Shown one piece after another: positions 7,634 through 12,357 of a DNA stretch of 12,357 nucleotides. Numbering within the stretch: position 1 is the stretch's first letter; every line of letters starts with the position of its first letter. This DNA comes from an uncultured Lachnospiraceae bacterium (GTDB taxonomy: Bacteria > Bacillota > Clostridia > Lachnospirales > Lachnospiraceae), in the NCBI GenBank assembly GCA_946566415.1, contig CAMNWW010000039.1:1-12357 (forward strand). The letters run 5' to 3'. The notes beneath the pieces are model-generated. The model worked only from the letters and a program-made list of their open reading frames with translations. It ran no database searches and had not been told where the DNA came from. A program made the translations under genes and the position numbers.

Positions 7634-7852
7634 TTAATCCCAGTCAATATCCTGTTCTCTGGTGAATTCGTGACATTCTGGGTCATGTTTTATTGCGTTA
7701 AGCATTTGGAGGTCTATTTCATCTGGCATTTCTTCTTCTATATCCTCCCATGACGGAGAGAATTTCTTTTCTATTAATTTCCAAAAAAACTCTGCATCTG
7801 CATCATTCATAACTGTAACAGCTCCAATGATTCTCTCTTTTATAGTAGTCAT
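7634..7852 (-). CDS. antitoxin-like small protein, orphaned from a RelE/ParE toxin
   Basis: A small acidic protein of 72 residues (MTTIKERIIGAVTVMNDADA at the start, ending EQDIDWD), with no membrane segment. The ATG at 7852 is preceded by AAGGAGGT 5 bases upstream, and this site is formed by the last codons of the upstream toxin remnant (KEV then TGA), whose stop is one base before the ATG. An upstream frame extension to 7888 lacks a better ribosome binding site. The toxin-first, antitoxin-second order with tight coupling is the HigBA-like arrangement, and short acidic proteins of this kind follow RelE-type toxins in Lachnospiraceae. The antitoxin role rests mainly on this neighbour. Because the toxin is truncated the protein has no cognate partner here; it could be transcribed only by read-through from tRNA-Val. 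Confidence 0.7.
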   Translation of the reverse strand: MTTIKERIIGAVTVMNDADAEFFWKLIEKKFSPSWEDIEEEMPDEIDLQMLNAIKHDPECHEFTREQDIDWD

Positions 7853-7853
7853 G

Positions 7854-7991
7854 TCATACCTCCTTGTAAATTTGCCCTCTATTATCAATTCGTTCTATAT
7901 ACAATATATTTCCGTTTCTGTCGAAAATAACCCTATAATCTCCAATCCTTGATTTTACTGGAAATCTTAATTTTTTCTCCGAAAATAAAAA
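7854..7991 (-). pseudogene. C-terminal remnant of a RelE/ParE-family toxin
   Basis: The last 45 codons before the TGA at 7854-7856 carry a recognisable RelE/ParE C-terminus: KSRIGDYRVIFD, then ILYIERIDNRGQIYKEV. These correspond to the last strands of the toxin fold and its final basic helix or strand region. Whole toxins are about 85-100 residues; the first half is missing because the reading frame meets the 3' end of tRNA-Val at 7992. The open frame does continue into the tRNA to an ATG at 8045, but that part is simply tRNA sequence read as protein (SGRSRVRAPL). The fragment is therefore not a working toxin. The rupture point coincides with the tRNA end, which suggests a past recombination or deletion there. 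Confidence 0.75.
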
Positions 7992-8065
7992 TGGAAGCAA
8001 AGGGGCTCGAACCCTTGACCTCCCGCTAGTCAGGCGAGCGCTCATCCCAGCTGAGCTATGCTTCC
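7992..8065 (-). tRNA. tRNA-Val(GAC)
   Basis: A 74-base cloverleaf on the minus strand. The acceptor stem GGAAGCA pairs with TGCTTCC, with discriminator A. The D arm is GCTC/GAGC. The anticodon stem CTCGC/GCGGG holds the loop CTGACTA, giving anticodon GAC. The T arm carries TTCGAGC. CCA is not encoded; a T-rich stretch follows directly. The acceptor and D arms are identical to those of the tRNA-Val(CAC) about 340 bases upstream, so the two probably arose by duplication. Confidence 0.95.
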
Positions 8066-8073
8066 ATGCTCCT

Positions 8074-8102
8074 ACTATAACACAGATTTGATAAAATGAA
8101 AA
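8074..8102 (-). promoter_or_regulatory. promoter of tRNA-Val(GAC)
   Basis: On the minus strand TTTTCA (8097-8102) and TATAGT (8074-8079) are separated by exactly 17 bases, and the -10 hexamer ends 8 bases before the tRNA. This indicates the gene has its own promoter and is not simply read through from the other two tRNAs, which are followed by a terminator. Confidence 0.6.
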
Positions 8103-8201
8103 GAGAAAAAAATAGAGAAAAATAGCCCAACTGAAGAGTAATTACAACTGAATATCGAGAAAAGACAGCGAAAAATCTGCTATCTTTTGCGGAAAAACAT
8201 A

Positions 8202-8230
8202 TTGCAGTCAAAATTTGCATATGCTATAGT
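8202..8230 (+). promoter_or_regulatory. promoter-like site of a candidate small RNA
   Basis: TTGCAG (8202-8207) and TATAGT (8225-8230) are separated by exactly 17 bases on the plus strand. No protein gene follows, but a strong hairpin with a T-rich tail begins about 40 bases after the expected start of transcription. Confidence 0.45.
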
Positions 8231-8236
8231 GCCAGT

Positions 8237-8320
8237 AGGCAAAAGTTATAGCGTTCCAATATGAACGAAGAAACGAATCCCCGAACTGTAGTAGCGCACA
8301 GTCCGGGGATTCTTCTTTTA
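8237..8320 (+). ncRNA. candidate small RNA, about 84 bases
   Basis: It is defined by the promoter-like site at 8202-8230 and a terminator-like hairpin at 8275-8312. The hairpin pairs GAATCCCCG with CGGGGATTC and ACTGT with ACAGT, with one mismatch between them, and the tail is TTCTTTTA. The 5' part before the hairpin is about 38 largely unpaired bases. A 29-codon frame starting at ATG 8262 has no ribosome binding site, so it is unlikely to be translated. I recognise no known RNA family. The hairpin could instead be an intergenic terminator or repeat without a real RNA. Confidence 0.35.
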
Positions 8321-8348
8321 TACTGGCAAAGAACAAAAATAGGGCAAT

Positions 8349-8401
8349 AAAAAGCCGCAAACCCTTGATTTTGCTGTGAAATCCTTGATTTGCGGCTTTT
8401 T
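8349..8401 (-). terminator. terminator of the tRNA-Ala/tRNA-Val(CAC) unit
   Basis: AAAAAGCCGCAAA and TTTGCGGCTTTTT form a perfect 13-base stem 7 bases after the 3' end of tRNA-Val(CAC), followed on the minus strand by an uninterrupted T run. Because the stem is flanked by A and T runs it can work in both directions. It also lies downstream of the plus-strand candidate RNA. Confidence 0.85.
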
Positions 8402-8408
8402 CGGCCAA

Positions 8409-8482
8409 TGGAAGCAACGGGGCTCGAACCCGTGGCCTCTCGCGTGTGAGGCGAACGCTCATCCCAGCTGAGCTATGCTTCC
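8409..8482 (-). tRNA. tRNA-Val(CAC)
   Basis: A 74-base cloverleaf on the minus strand. The acceptor stem is GGAAGCA/TGCTTCC except that the 3' arm begins T-TGCTTCC after a CCCGT T-stem; the discriminator is A. The D arm matches that of tRNA-Val(GAC). The anticodon stem TTCGC/GCGAG holds the loop CTCACAC, anticodon CAC, which reads GTG codons. CCA is not encoded. It differs from the GAC gene mainly in the anticodon arm, variable loop and T stem. A terminator follows. Confidence 0.95.
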
Positions 8483-8586
8483 GTCTAAAATAGAGCAGAC
8501 ACATCTTATGACGAACTATGTCCGTGGGCGTCTGCAGGGTGATAAGGAATCCTCCCGCTTCGTGGATCCCTCCTTACCACAAGACA
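8483..8586 (-). other. tRNA-Ala to tRNA-Val(CAC) spacer with two hairpins
   Basis: This 104-base spacer has two dyads on the transcribed minus strand. One has 8 paired bases at its base (GGTAAGGA with TCCTTATC, one G-T pair) and an inner ATCC/GGAT pair (8541-8578). The other joins GCAGAC to GTCTGC (8493-8534) and encloses a smaller ACGGAC/GTTCGT hairpin. Neither has a T tail, so neither looks like a terminator, and the tRNAs are probably on one transcript. The hairpins may be processing sites or only spacer structure. Confidence 0.35.
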
Positions 8587-8659
8587 TGGAGTATACGGGA
8601 TTCGAACCCGTGGCCTCAACAATGCGAATGTTGCGCGCTCCCAACTGCGCTAATACCCC
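8587..8659 (-). tRNA. tRNA-Ala(CGC)
   Basis: A 73-base cloverleaf on the minus strand. The acceptor GGGGTAT pairs with ATACTCC and has a G-T (G3-U70) pair, the identity element for alanyl-tRNA synthetase; the discriminator is A. The anticodon stem CAACA/TGTTG holds the loop TTCGCAT, anticodon CGC, which reads GCG codons. The T arm is ACGGG/CCCGT with TTCGAAT. CCA is not encoded. It is the first gene of the short tRNA unit. Confidence 0.95.
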
Positions 8660-8670
8660 AAGCGACTTCT

Positions 8671-8679
8671 ATTATAGCA
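8671..8679 (-). promoter_or_regulatory. extended -10 promoter of tRNA-Ala(CGC)
   Basis: On the minus strand TGCTATAAT is a consensus -10 hexamer with the TGn extension, 11 bases before the tRNA. The -35 hexamer at the ideal distance (TTTTCT, 8694-8699) is a poor match. This site probably serves both tRNA-Ala and tRNA-Val(CAC). Confidence 0.6.
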
Positions 8680-8748
8680 CCTTCTGCACAAAAAGAAAAG
8701 AGAATAATTAAAAAAAATATATTCGTTCACGCATATATCACATTTTTT

Positions 8749-8757
8749 TGGTAAAAT
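8749..8757 (+). promoter_or_regulatory. extended -10 promoter for the second regulator-kinase operon
   Basis: TGGTAAAAT is a good extended -10 element on the plus strand, about 55 bases before the response-regulator start, with a T run directly upstream and no clear -35 hexamer. Its form resembles the proposed promoter of the first two-component operon. Confidence 0.45.
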
Positions 8758-8812
8758 TGGGATTGAGATGGTAAAAGCGGGCGTTGTACCGGCAGGAAGG
8801 AGCAGGTAAGGA

Positions 8813-9493
8813 ATGGAGAAATTAAAGATTCTGGTGGTGGACGATGAGAGCAGGATGCGCAAGCTGGTCGGGGATTTCCTGCAAAGAGAGGGATTTGCAG
8901 TGCTGGAAGCAGGGGACGGTATTGAAGCGATGGATATTTTTTACGAGGAGAAGAATATCGCTTTGGTTATCCTTGATGTAATGATGCCGCGGATGGACGG
9001 CTGGCAGACCTGCCGGGAGATACGCAAAGAATCGAAAATTCCGATCATCATGCTCACGGCGAGGGGCGACGAGCGTGACGAACTTCAGGGATTCGAGCTG
9101 GGAGTAGACGAATATATATCCAAGCCGTTCAGTCCGAAAATCCTGGTGGCGAGGGTGGAGGCGATCCTGCGCCGGACGAACGCGCTGGCGTCGGAGGATA
9201 TGCTCCGTGCGGACGGGATTGAGCTTGACAAAGCGGCCCATATCGTTAAGATAGACGGGAAAACGGTTGACTTAAGCTATAAAGAATTTGAACTTCTTGC
9301 CTATTTTATGGAAAATCAGGGTATTGCTCTATCACGGGAGAAGATATTGAACCATGTGTGGAATTATGACTATTTCGGGGATGCACGGACGATTGATACG
9401 CATGTCAAAAAGCTGCGGAGCAAGCTTAAGGATAAGGGGGACGATATCAAAACGATCTGGGGCATGGGTTATAAATTCGAGGCGAAGCTATGA
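8813..9493 (+). CDS. OmpR/PhoB-family response regulator of two-component system 2
   Basis: Cytoplasmic transcription regulator of 226 residues, a typical length. Receiver domain residues 4-118: acidic pair Asp10-Asp11, phospho-acceptor Asp55 (VILDVMMPRMDG), Thr82 (MLTARG) and Lys104 (YISKPF). The winged-helix domain at about 130-224 shows LSYKEFELLAYFMEN, the recognition region ARTIDTHVKKLRSKL and the closing IKTIWGMGYKFE. The ATG at 8813 has AGGAAGGAG about 10 bases upstream. Its stop overlaps the start of the kinase gene (ATGA), showing translational coupling and a shared function. It is related to, but clearly distinct from, the regulator at 2784-3506. The regulated genes are not evident; autoregulation and control of the downstream MFS gene are both possible. 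Confidence 0.95.
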   Translation: MEKLKILVVDDESRMRKLVGDFLQREGFAVLEAGDGIEAMDIFYEEKNIALVILDVMMPRMDGWQTCREIRKESKIPIIMLTARGDERDELQGFELGVDEYISKPFSPKILVARVEAILRRTNALASEDMLRADGIELDKAAHIVKIDGKTVDLSYKEFELLAYFMENQGIALSREKILNHVWNYDYFGDARTIDTHVKKLRSKLKDKGDDIKTIWGMGYKFEAKL

Positions 9494-10950
9494 AATATTC
9501 GATCAAACGCCAGATGATGCTGGTCTTTGCCGGGCTGGTAGTTTCAATGATGCTTGTTTTTCTGGTGATAAACGGCAGATTTTTGGAGCGGTATTATATC
9601 TCTGACCGGCAGTCAGAGTTTATAAAAATATATTCTATGTTGAAAGCAGGCGTTGATAGCTGCAGTATGTATGAGGGGACGTTTGACAGTGAACTGGCGA
9701 GGCTGTCGGAGAAGAACAATATATCGATTGTGCTGATCGACCAGGAGTATAATACGGTCTATACGAATGTACGGGACAGGGAGTCGATGGTGAATCAGCT
9801 ATGGGGCTATTTGTTCAATCAGAATAACCGCGAGATTCTGAAATCAACGGAAGACTATGATATTAATAAGTCGACAGATCCAAGAAATCATACCGAATAT
9901 ATTGAGATGTGGGGGCAGTTTAAAAACGGCAGCATTTTCCTTATGAGAAGCCCTCTGGAGGGCATCCGCGAAGCGGTGGACTTATTTAATCGGTTTATCA
10001 GCTGGGTAGGCATGGCGGTTATTGCCCTCAGTATCTTTTTGGCATGGTATTTTTCAAAAAGGCTGACGGATCCCTTAAAGGAACTGGCGGCCCTTTCGCA
10101 AAAGATGGCTGAGTTGGACTTTGACGCCAGATATACAAGCGGGGGGAGCAACGAGATCGGGGTGCTGGGACAAAGTTTCAACCAGATGTCTGAGAAGCTG
10201 GAACAGACGATTTCTGATCTTAAAAAGGCGAATTATAAGCTGCAGAAGGATATTGAACAAAAAGAACATATAGAGAGCATGCGCAAGGAGTTCTTGGGGA
10301 ATGTGTCGCATGAGCTAAAGACTCCTATCGCTCTTATCCAGGGATATGCGGAAGGGCTGAAAGAAGGTGTGAACGACGATCCAGAGAGCAGGGAGTTCTA
10401 TTGTGACGTTATCATGGATGAAGCCGGCAAGATGAATCGGATGGTAAAGAATCTTTTGACACTGAACCAGCTGGAGTTCGGGGAGGATGACGTACAGTTC
10501 GGGCGTTTCGACGTGACAATGCTGATCCGGGGCGTGCTGCAGAGTATGGAGATTCTGATTTCTCAGAAGGGCGCGAAGATCATTTTCCGCGAGGATGAGG
10601 CGGTCGCCGTGTGGGCGGACGAATATAAGGTGGAGCAGGTGGTCCGTAATTATGTAAGTAACGCCTTGAATCATGTGGATGGGGAAAGGGTTATTGAGAT
10701 CAAGATCATAAAAAAGGAGGATGAAGCCAGGATCAGTGTTTTCAATACCGGAAAACCAATTCCGGAAGAGGATATTGAGCGTATCTGGGATAAGTTTTAC
10801 AAGGTAGATAAAGCCAGGACGCGGGAATACGGCGGAAATGGTATCGGGCTTTCTATTGTAAAGGCGATTATGGATTCGTTCCATAAAGAATATGGAGTCT
10901 GTAATTATGATAATGGTGTGGAGTTCTGGTTTAATCTGGACTTGAAATAG
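9490..10950 (+). CDS. VanS-like sensor histidine kinase of two-component system 2
   Basis: Membrane sensor kinase of 486 residues. TM1 is at about 9-28, an extracytoplasmic sensor region at about 29-167, TM2 at about 168-188, HAMP at about 189-241, then a short coiled coil and the H-box NVSHELKTPIALIQGY with phospho-acceptor His274. The ATPase domain has N-box VVRNYVSNALNH (385-395), a G1 region VFNTGKPIPEED with Asn where Asp is usual, an F-box-like IWDKFYKVDKAR, and G2 box GGNGIGLSI (448-456). This Asn-for-Asp form is common in VanS-like kinases, so activity is expected. The ATG overlaps the regulator stop by four bases. The sensor loop matches no signal-binding domain I can name, so the stimulus is unknown. 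A strong terminator begins 37 bases after the stop. Confidence 0.95.
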   Translation: MKYSIKRQMMLVFAGLVVSMMLVFLVINGRFLERYYISDRQSEFIKIYSMLKAGVDSCSMYEGTFDSELARLSEKNNISIVLIDQEYNTVYTNVRDRESMVNQLWGYLFNQNNREILKSTEDYDINKSTDPRNHTEYIEMWGQFKNGSIFLMRSPLEGIREAVDLFNRFISWVGMAVIALSIFLAWYFSKRLTDPLKELAALSQKMAELDFDARYTSGGSNEIGVLGQSFNQMSEKLEQTISDLKKANYKLQKDIEQKEHIESMRKEFLGNVSHELKTPIALIQGYAEGLKEGVNDDPESREFYCDVIMDEAGKMNRMVKNLLTLNQLEFGEDDVQFGRFDVTMLIRGVLQSMEILISQKGAKIIFREDEAVAVWADEYKVEQVVRNYVSNALNHVDGERVIEIKIIKKEDEARISVFNTGKPIPEEDIERIWDKFYKVDKARTREYGGNGIGLSIVKAIMDSFHKEYGVCNYDNGVEFWFNLDLK

Positions 10951-10986
10951 ACTGCTCGGAGGGGAAATCATTTAAGGAAATGATGT

Positions 10987-11036
10987 GCTGGATAAGGCGT
11001 CAGGCTTTAATGCCTGCGGCTTATCCAGCTTTTTTC
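10987..11036 (+). terminator. terminator of the second regulator-kinase operon
   Basis: GCTGGATAAG pairs with CTTATCCAGC, continued by CAGGC/GCCTG around a small internal mismatch, with the loop TTTAAT, followed directly by TTTTTT. The stem is unusually long (about 17 pairs) and lies 37 bases after the kinase stop. Confidence 0.9.
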
Positions 11037-11039
11037 ATC

Positions 11040-11168
11040 ATATAGGAAACTTCGTTTTCTATATAATGAAAACCCTCCGGGAGGATGCGCGCTCGCACGA
11101 AGATGTAATATGCCGCAGGCGGCCGCGCTCAGCGCGAGAATGTGCAAAAGCACATTCTTTGTTTTTTT
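11040..11168. repeat. chain of hairpins ending in a second terminator
   Basis: After the operon terminator the DNA holds further dyads in close succession. These are ATATAGGAAAC with GTTTTCTATAT (11040-11064), CCTC/GAGG near 11075-11085, GCCG/CGGC near 11112-11123, CGCGC/GCGCG near 11124-11136, and the perfect hairpin GAATGTGC AAAA GCACATTC (11138-11157) followed by TTTGTTTTTTT. The last is terminator-like. The dense, GC-rich dyads are unlike the surrounding sequence and suggest a repetitive intergenic element of the host genome. The 112-codon open frame crossing it is not a gene. Confidence 0.55.
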
Positions 11169-11251
11169 ACAGCAATTTTAATTCATGCCGCTTGTTTGTG
11201 CAGCAAGTGCATCAGGCACATTTTTGCAGCAACTTATGTCGATGTCACACA

Positions 11252-11280
11252 TTGTACGTCATGGACAAATTCAATAAAAT
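11252..11280 (+). promoter_or_regulatory. promoter-like site of the MFS gene
   Basis: TTGTAC (11252-11257) and TAAAAT (11275-11280) are separated by exactly 17 bases, about 97 bases before the MFS start. The -10 hexamer matches the consensus at five of six positions and the -35 hexamer is weaker. The spacer and -10 lie inside the left arm of the inverted repeat at 11262-11328. Confidence 0.5.
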
Positions 11281-11328
11281 GACGGTATCAGTAGATGGAT
11301 CAAATGTTCATTTTATCTGAATGTTCCA
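11262..11328. promoter_or_regulatory. long imperfect inverted repeat over the MFS promoter
   Basis: The left arm 11262-11282 and right arm 11308-11328 pair over ATAAAATGA/TCATTTTAT (nine perfect bases), then ATTCA/TGAAT after one bulged base, then TGGA/TCCA at the outer end. The loop is 25 bases. No T run follows, so it is not a terminator. It may be an operator read by a dimeric repressor, or a hairpin in the 5' leader of the mRNA. Confidence 0.45.
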
Positions 11329-11376
11329 TACCCGGGAGGAAGCAATACAAAACATAAGGATGCGGAGGAAAAGTTA

Positions 11377-12357
11377 ATGAAAGAAAAAATGTCGTTACAA
11401 CATATGGTATTCATCGTTTTCATGGCGATAGGGTGGGTTGGAATCCTGAACACAGGATGGCTGTTTACGTCCTACTACTCTCTGGCACAGGAGGCGCTCA
11501 GTGTAAGCGACGCGGCGATGGGGATCCTGGTAAGTATCACGGAAGGCATGGGAATCTGGGGCTATCTTGTCAGCGGTCCGATCGCCGACTGGCTGAAACC
11601 GAAGAGGAGTATGGATATCGGTACGGTTCTCATGATCGTAGGAGCTGCGCTTCTCGTTGCGCTTCCGAGTGGGAGAATGGCATTTATATCGTGCATCATC
11701 ATGGTATCCAGCGGAATGGTGTTCTATGCAACGGCTGCTTTAAACCTGGTAGGTATTTTTGGACCTGCGGCGGCGCATGGGCGTGCTCTTGGGTATTTCT
11801 ACGCTCTGCAAGGGCTGATCATGCTGGTGGAAGGGACGATTGTTTCCAGAATGATCGCTTCTTATTCGGCAACCTTTAGTTTGAACGTTCTTTTGGCTGT
11901 AAGCTGTGTGCAACTGGTAGTTGGTCAGGCTGGGCTTCGGCTTTTTGAGAAGGACGAGACGTTCCCGAAACGACTTACAAAGGTGGAAATTGCTGCAGTT
12001 AAAGAAACAAAAACGAAAAATCCAGGCGGGTTTAGCGTCGCCATGGTCGGAAAGGTGCTCTCCAGCCCGAGAGTATGGCTTTTGTTTTTGGTGGGAGCGT
12101 GTACGAACTGTACAGCGATTCTGATTACGTATACCCAGCCGCTTTTGCAGACGCAGTTTGGCGTATCCACAGAGAATGTCACTCTCATTTCTACATGGAC
12201 GAACCAGGCGACTCTTTTGATATTGTCAGTATTCACGGGAACCCTTGTGGATAAAATCGGTTCGGCGGCGAAAGTAATTTTGATAAGCCTGGGATGCCTG
12301 TTCATTGGATGCGCCATGGTGCTTGCAGTGCCCTGGCAGTCAAGATTTGTGTTTGTT
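11377..12357 (+). CDS. MFS-family transporter (3' partial)
   Basis: The frame opens at ATG 11377 after AGGAGGAA-like GGAGGAAAAG and stays open for 327 codons to the window edge, so the C-terminal part of a normal ~400-residue transporter lies outside. The first membrane segment is at about 10-30. The loop between segments 2 and 3 carries the family signature GPIADWLKPKRS at 67-78, and the matching loop in the second half reads GTLVDKIGSAAK at about 288-299, showing the two-fold MFS repeat. A basic cytoplasmic linker at about 190-220 (KRLTKVE, KETKTKN) separates the two bundles. The protein is a secondary transporter in the cytoplasmic membrane; whether it exports a drug or takes up a nutrient or organic anion cannot be told. 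It follows a promoter-like site overlapped by an inverted repeat, which suggests specific regulation. Confidence 0.9.
   Translation, partial: MKEKMSLQHMVFIVFMAIGWVGILNTGWLFTSYYSLAQEALSVSDAAMGILVSITEGMGIWGYLVSGPIADWLKPKRSMDIGTVLMIVGAALLVALPSGRMAFISCIIMVSSGMVFYATAALNLVGIFGPAAAHGRALGYFYALQGLIMLVEGTIVSRMIASYSATFSLNVLLAVSCVQLVVGQAGLRLFEKDETFPKRLTKVEIAAVKETKTKNPGGFSVAMVGKVLSSPRVWLLFLVGACTNCTAILITYTQPLLQTQFGVSTENVTLISTWTNQATLLILSVFTGTLVDKIGSAAKVILISLGCLFIGCAMVLAVPWQSRFVFV

Noticed and set aside
7992..8045. N-terminal part of the open frame leading into the toxin remnant
   Set aside because: The ATG lies in the D loop of tRNA-Val(GAC) and the residues are tRNA sequence, not the toxin's N-terminus.
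8168..8195. Terminator-like hairpin GATAGC/GCTGTC with a T stretch on the minus strand
   Set aside because: The stem has only six pairs with one G-T and a nine-base loop, and no gene on that strand needs it because a strong terminator already ends the upstream unit.
8262..8351. 29-codon frame inside the candidate small RNA
   Set aside because: There is no ribosome binding site, and the frame runs through the hairpin and its tail.
8208..8504. Minus-strand open frame crossing tRNA-Val(CAC) and its flank
   Set aside because: Its conserved-looking RPRVRAPLLP part is tRNA sequence read as protein, and the rest is terminator and AT-rich spacer.
10985..11320. Plus-strand open frame of 112 codons after the second kinase
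   Set aside because: It reads through a terminator, a chain of hairpins and a promoter-like site, and has no ribosome binding site or recognisable protein features.

Overview
The window looks like a piece of a Firmicutes chromosome, most likely a gut Lachnospiraceae (Dorea, Clostridium scindens or Blautia type). That is inferred from the moderate GC content, strong AGGAGG-type ribosome binding sites, VanS/VanR-style two-component pairs, a YfhO-family envelope protein and tRNA genes without an encoded CCA. No species is claimed.

Layout. (1) 1-1379, plus strand: the C-terminal part of a helix-rich, TPR-like protein (probably the sensor half of an HTH regulator) cut by the window edge, then an alpha/beta hydrolase. 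(2) 1376-3506, minus strand: an OmpR-family response regulator and its histidine kinase, translationally coupled and convergent with the hydrolase; the two facing stop codons share TTAA. (3) 3507-3918: a divergent intergenic region holding a strongly structured repeat element bounded by two ~40-base direct repeats, promoter-like sites in both directions, and helically phased TTAAG repeats. (4) 3919-7516, plus strand: a GtrB/CsbB/DPM-like polyprenyl-phosphate glycosyltransferase interrupted by one in-frame TAA, overlapped by a full-length YfhO-family membrane protein. In Bacillus such a pair takes part in sugar decoration of the envelope polymer lipoteichoic acid. (5) 7560-8659, minus strand: a terminator, an orphan antitoxin-like gene, the C-terminal remnant of its RelE/ParE toxin that stops abruptly at a tRNA-Val(GAC) gene, then tRNA-Val(CAC) and tRNA-Ala(CGC). 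A candidate plus-strand small RNA lies between the tRNA-Val genes. (6) 8813-10950, plus strand: a second OmpR-type regulator and VanS-like kinase overlapping by ATGA, ended by a strong terminator. (7) 10987-11376: a chain of hairpins followed by a promoter-like site overlapped by a long inverted repeat. (8) 11377-12357, plus strand: an MFS transporter that runs off the window.

How the parts may work together. The first two-component system is divergent from the GT2-YfhO envelope pair, and the regulator-box-like repeats lie between the two promoters. Shared control by the regulator is plausible but not shown. If the TAA in the glycosyltransferase is real, the lipid-linked sugar donor for YfhO would be lost unless another copy exists elsewhere. 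The most unusual parts are the structured element in the regulator's leader, the toxin cut at a tRNA end, the candidate small RNA, and the inverted repeat on the MFS promoter.
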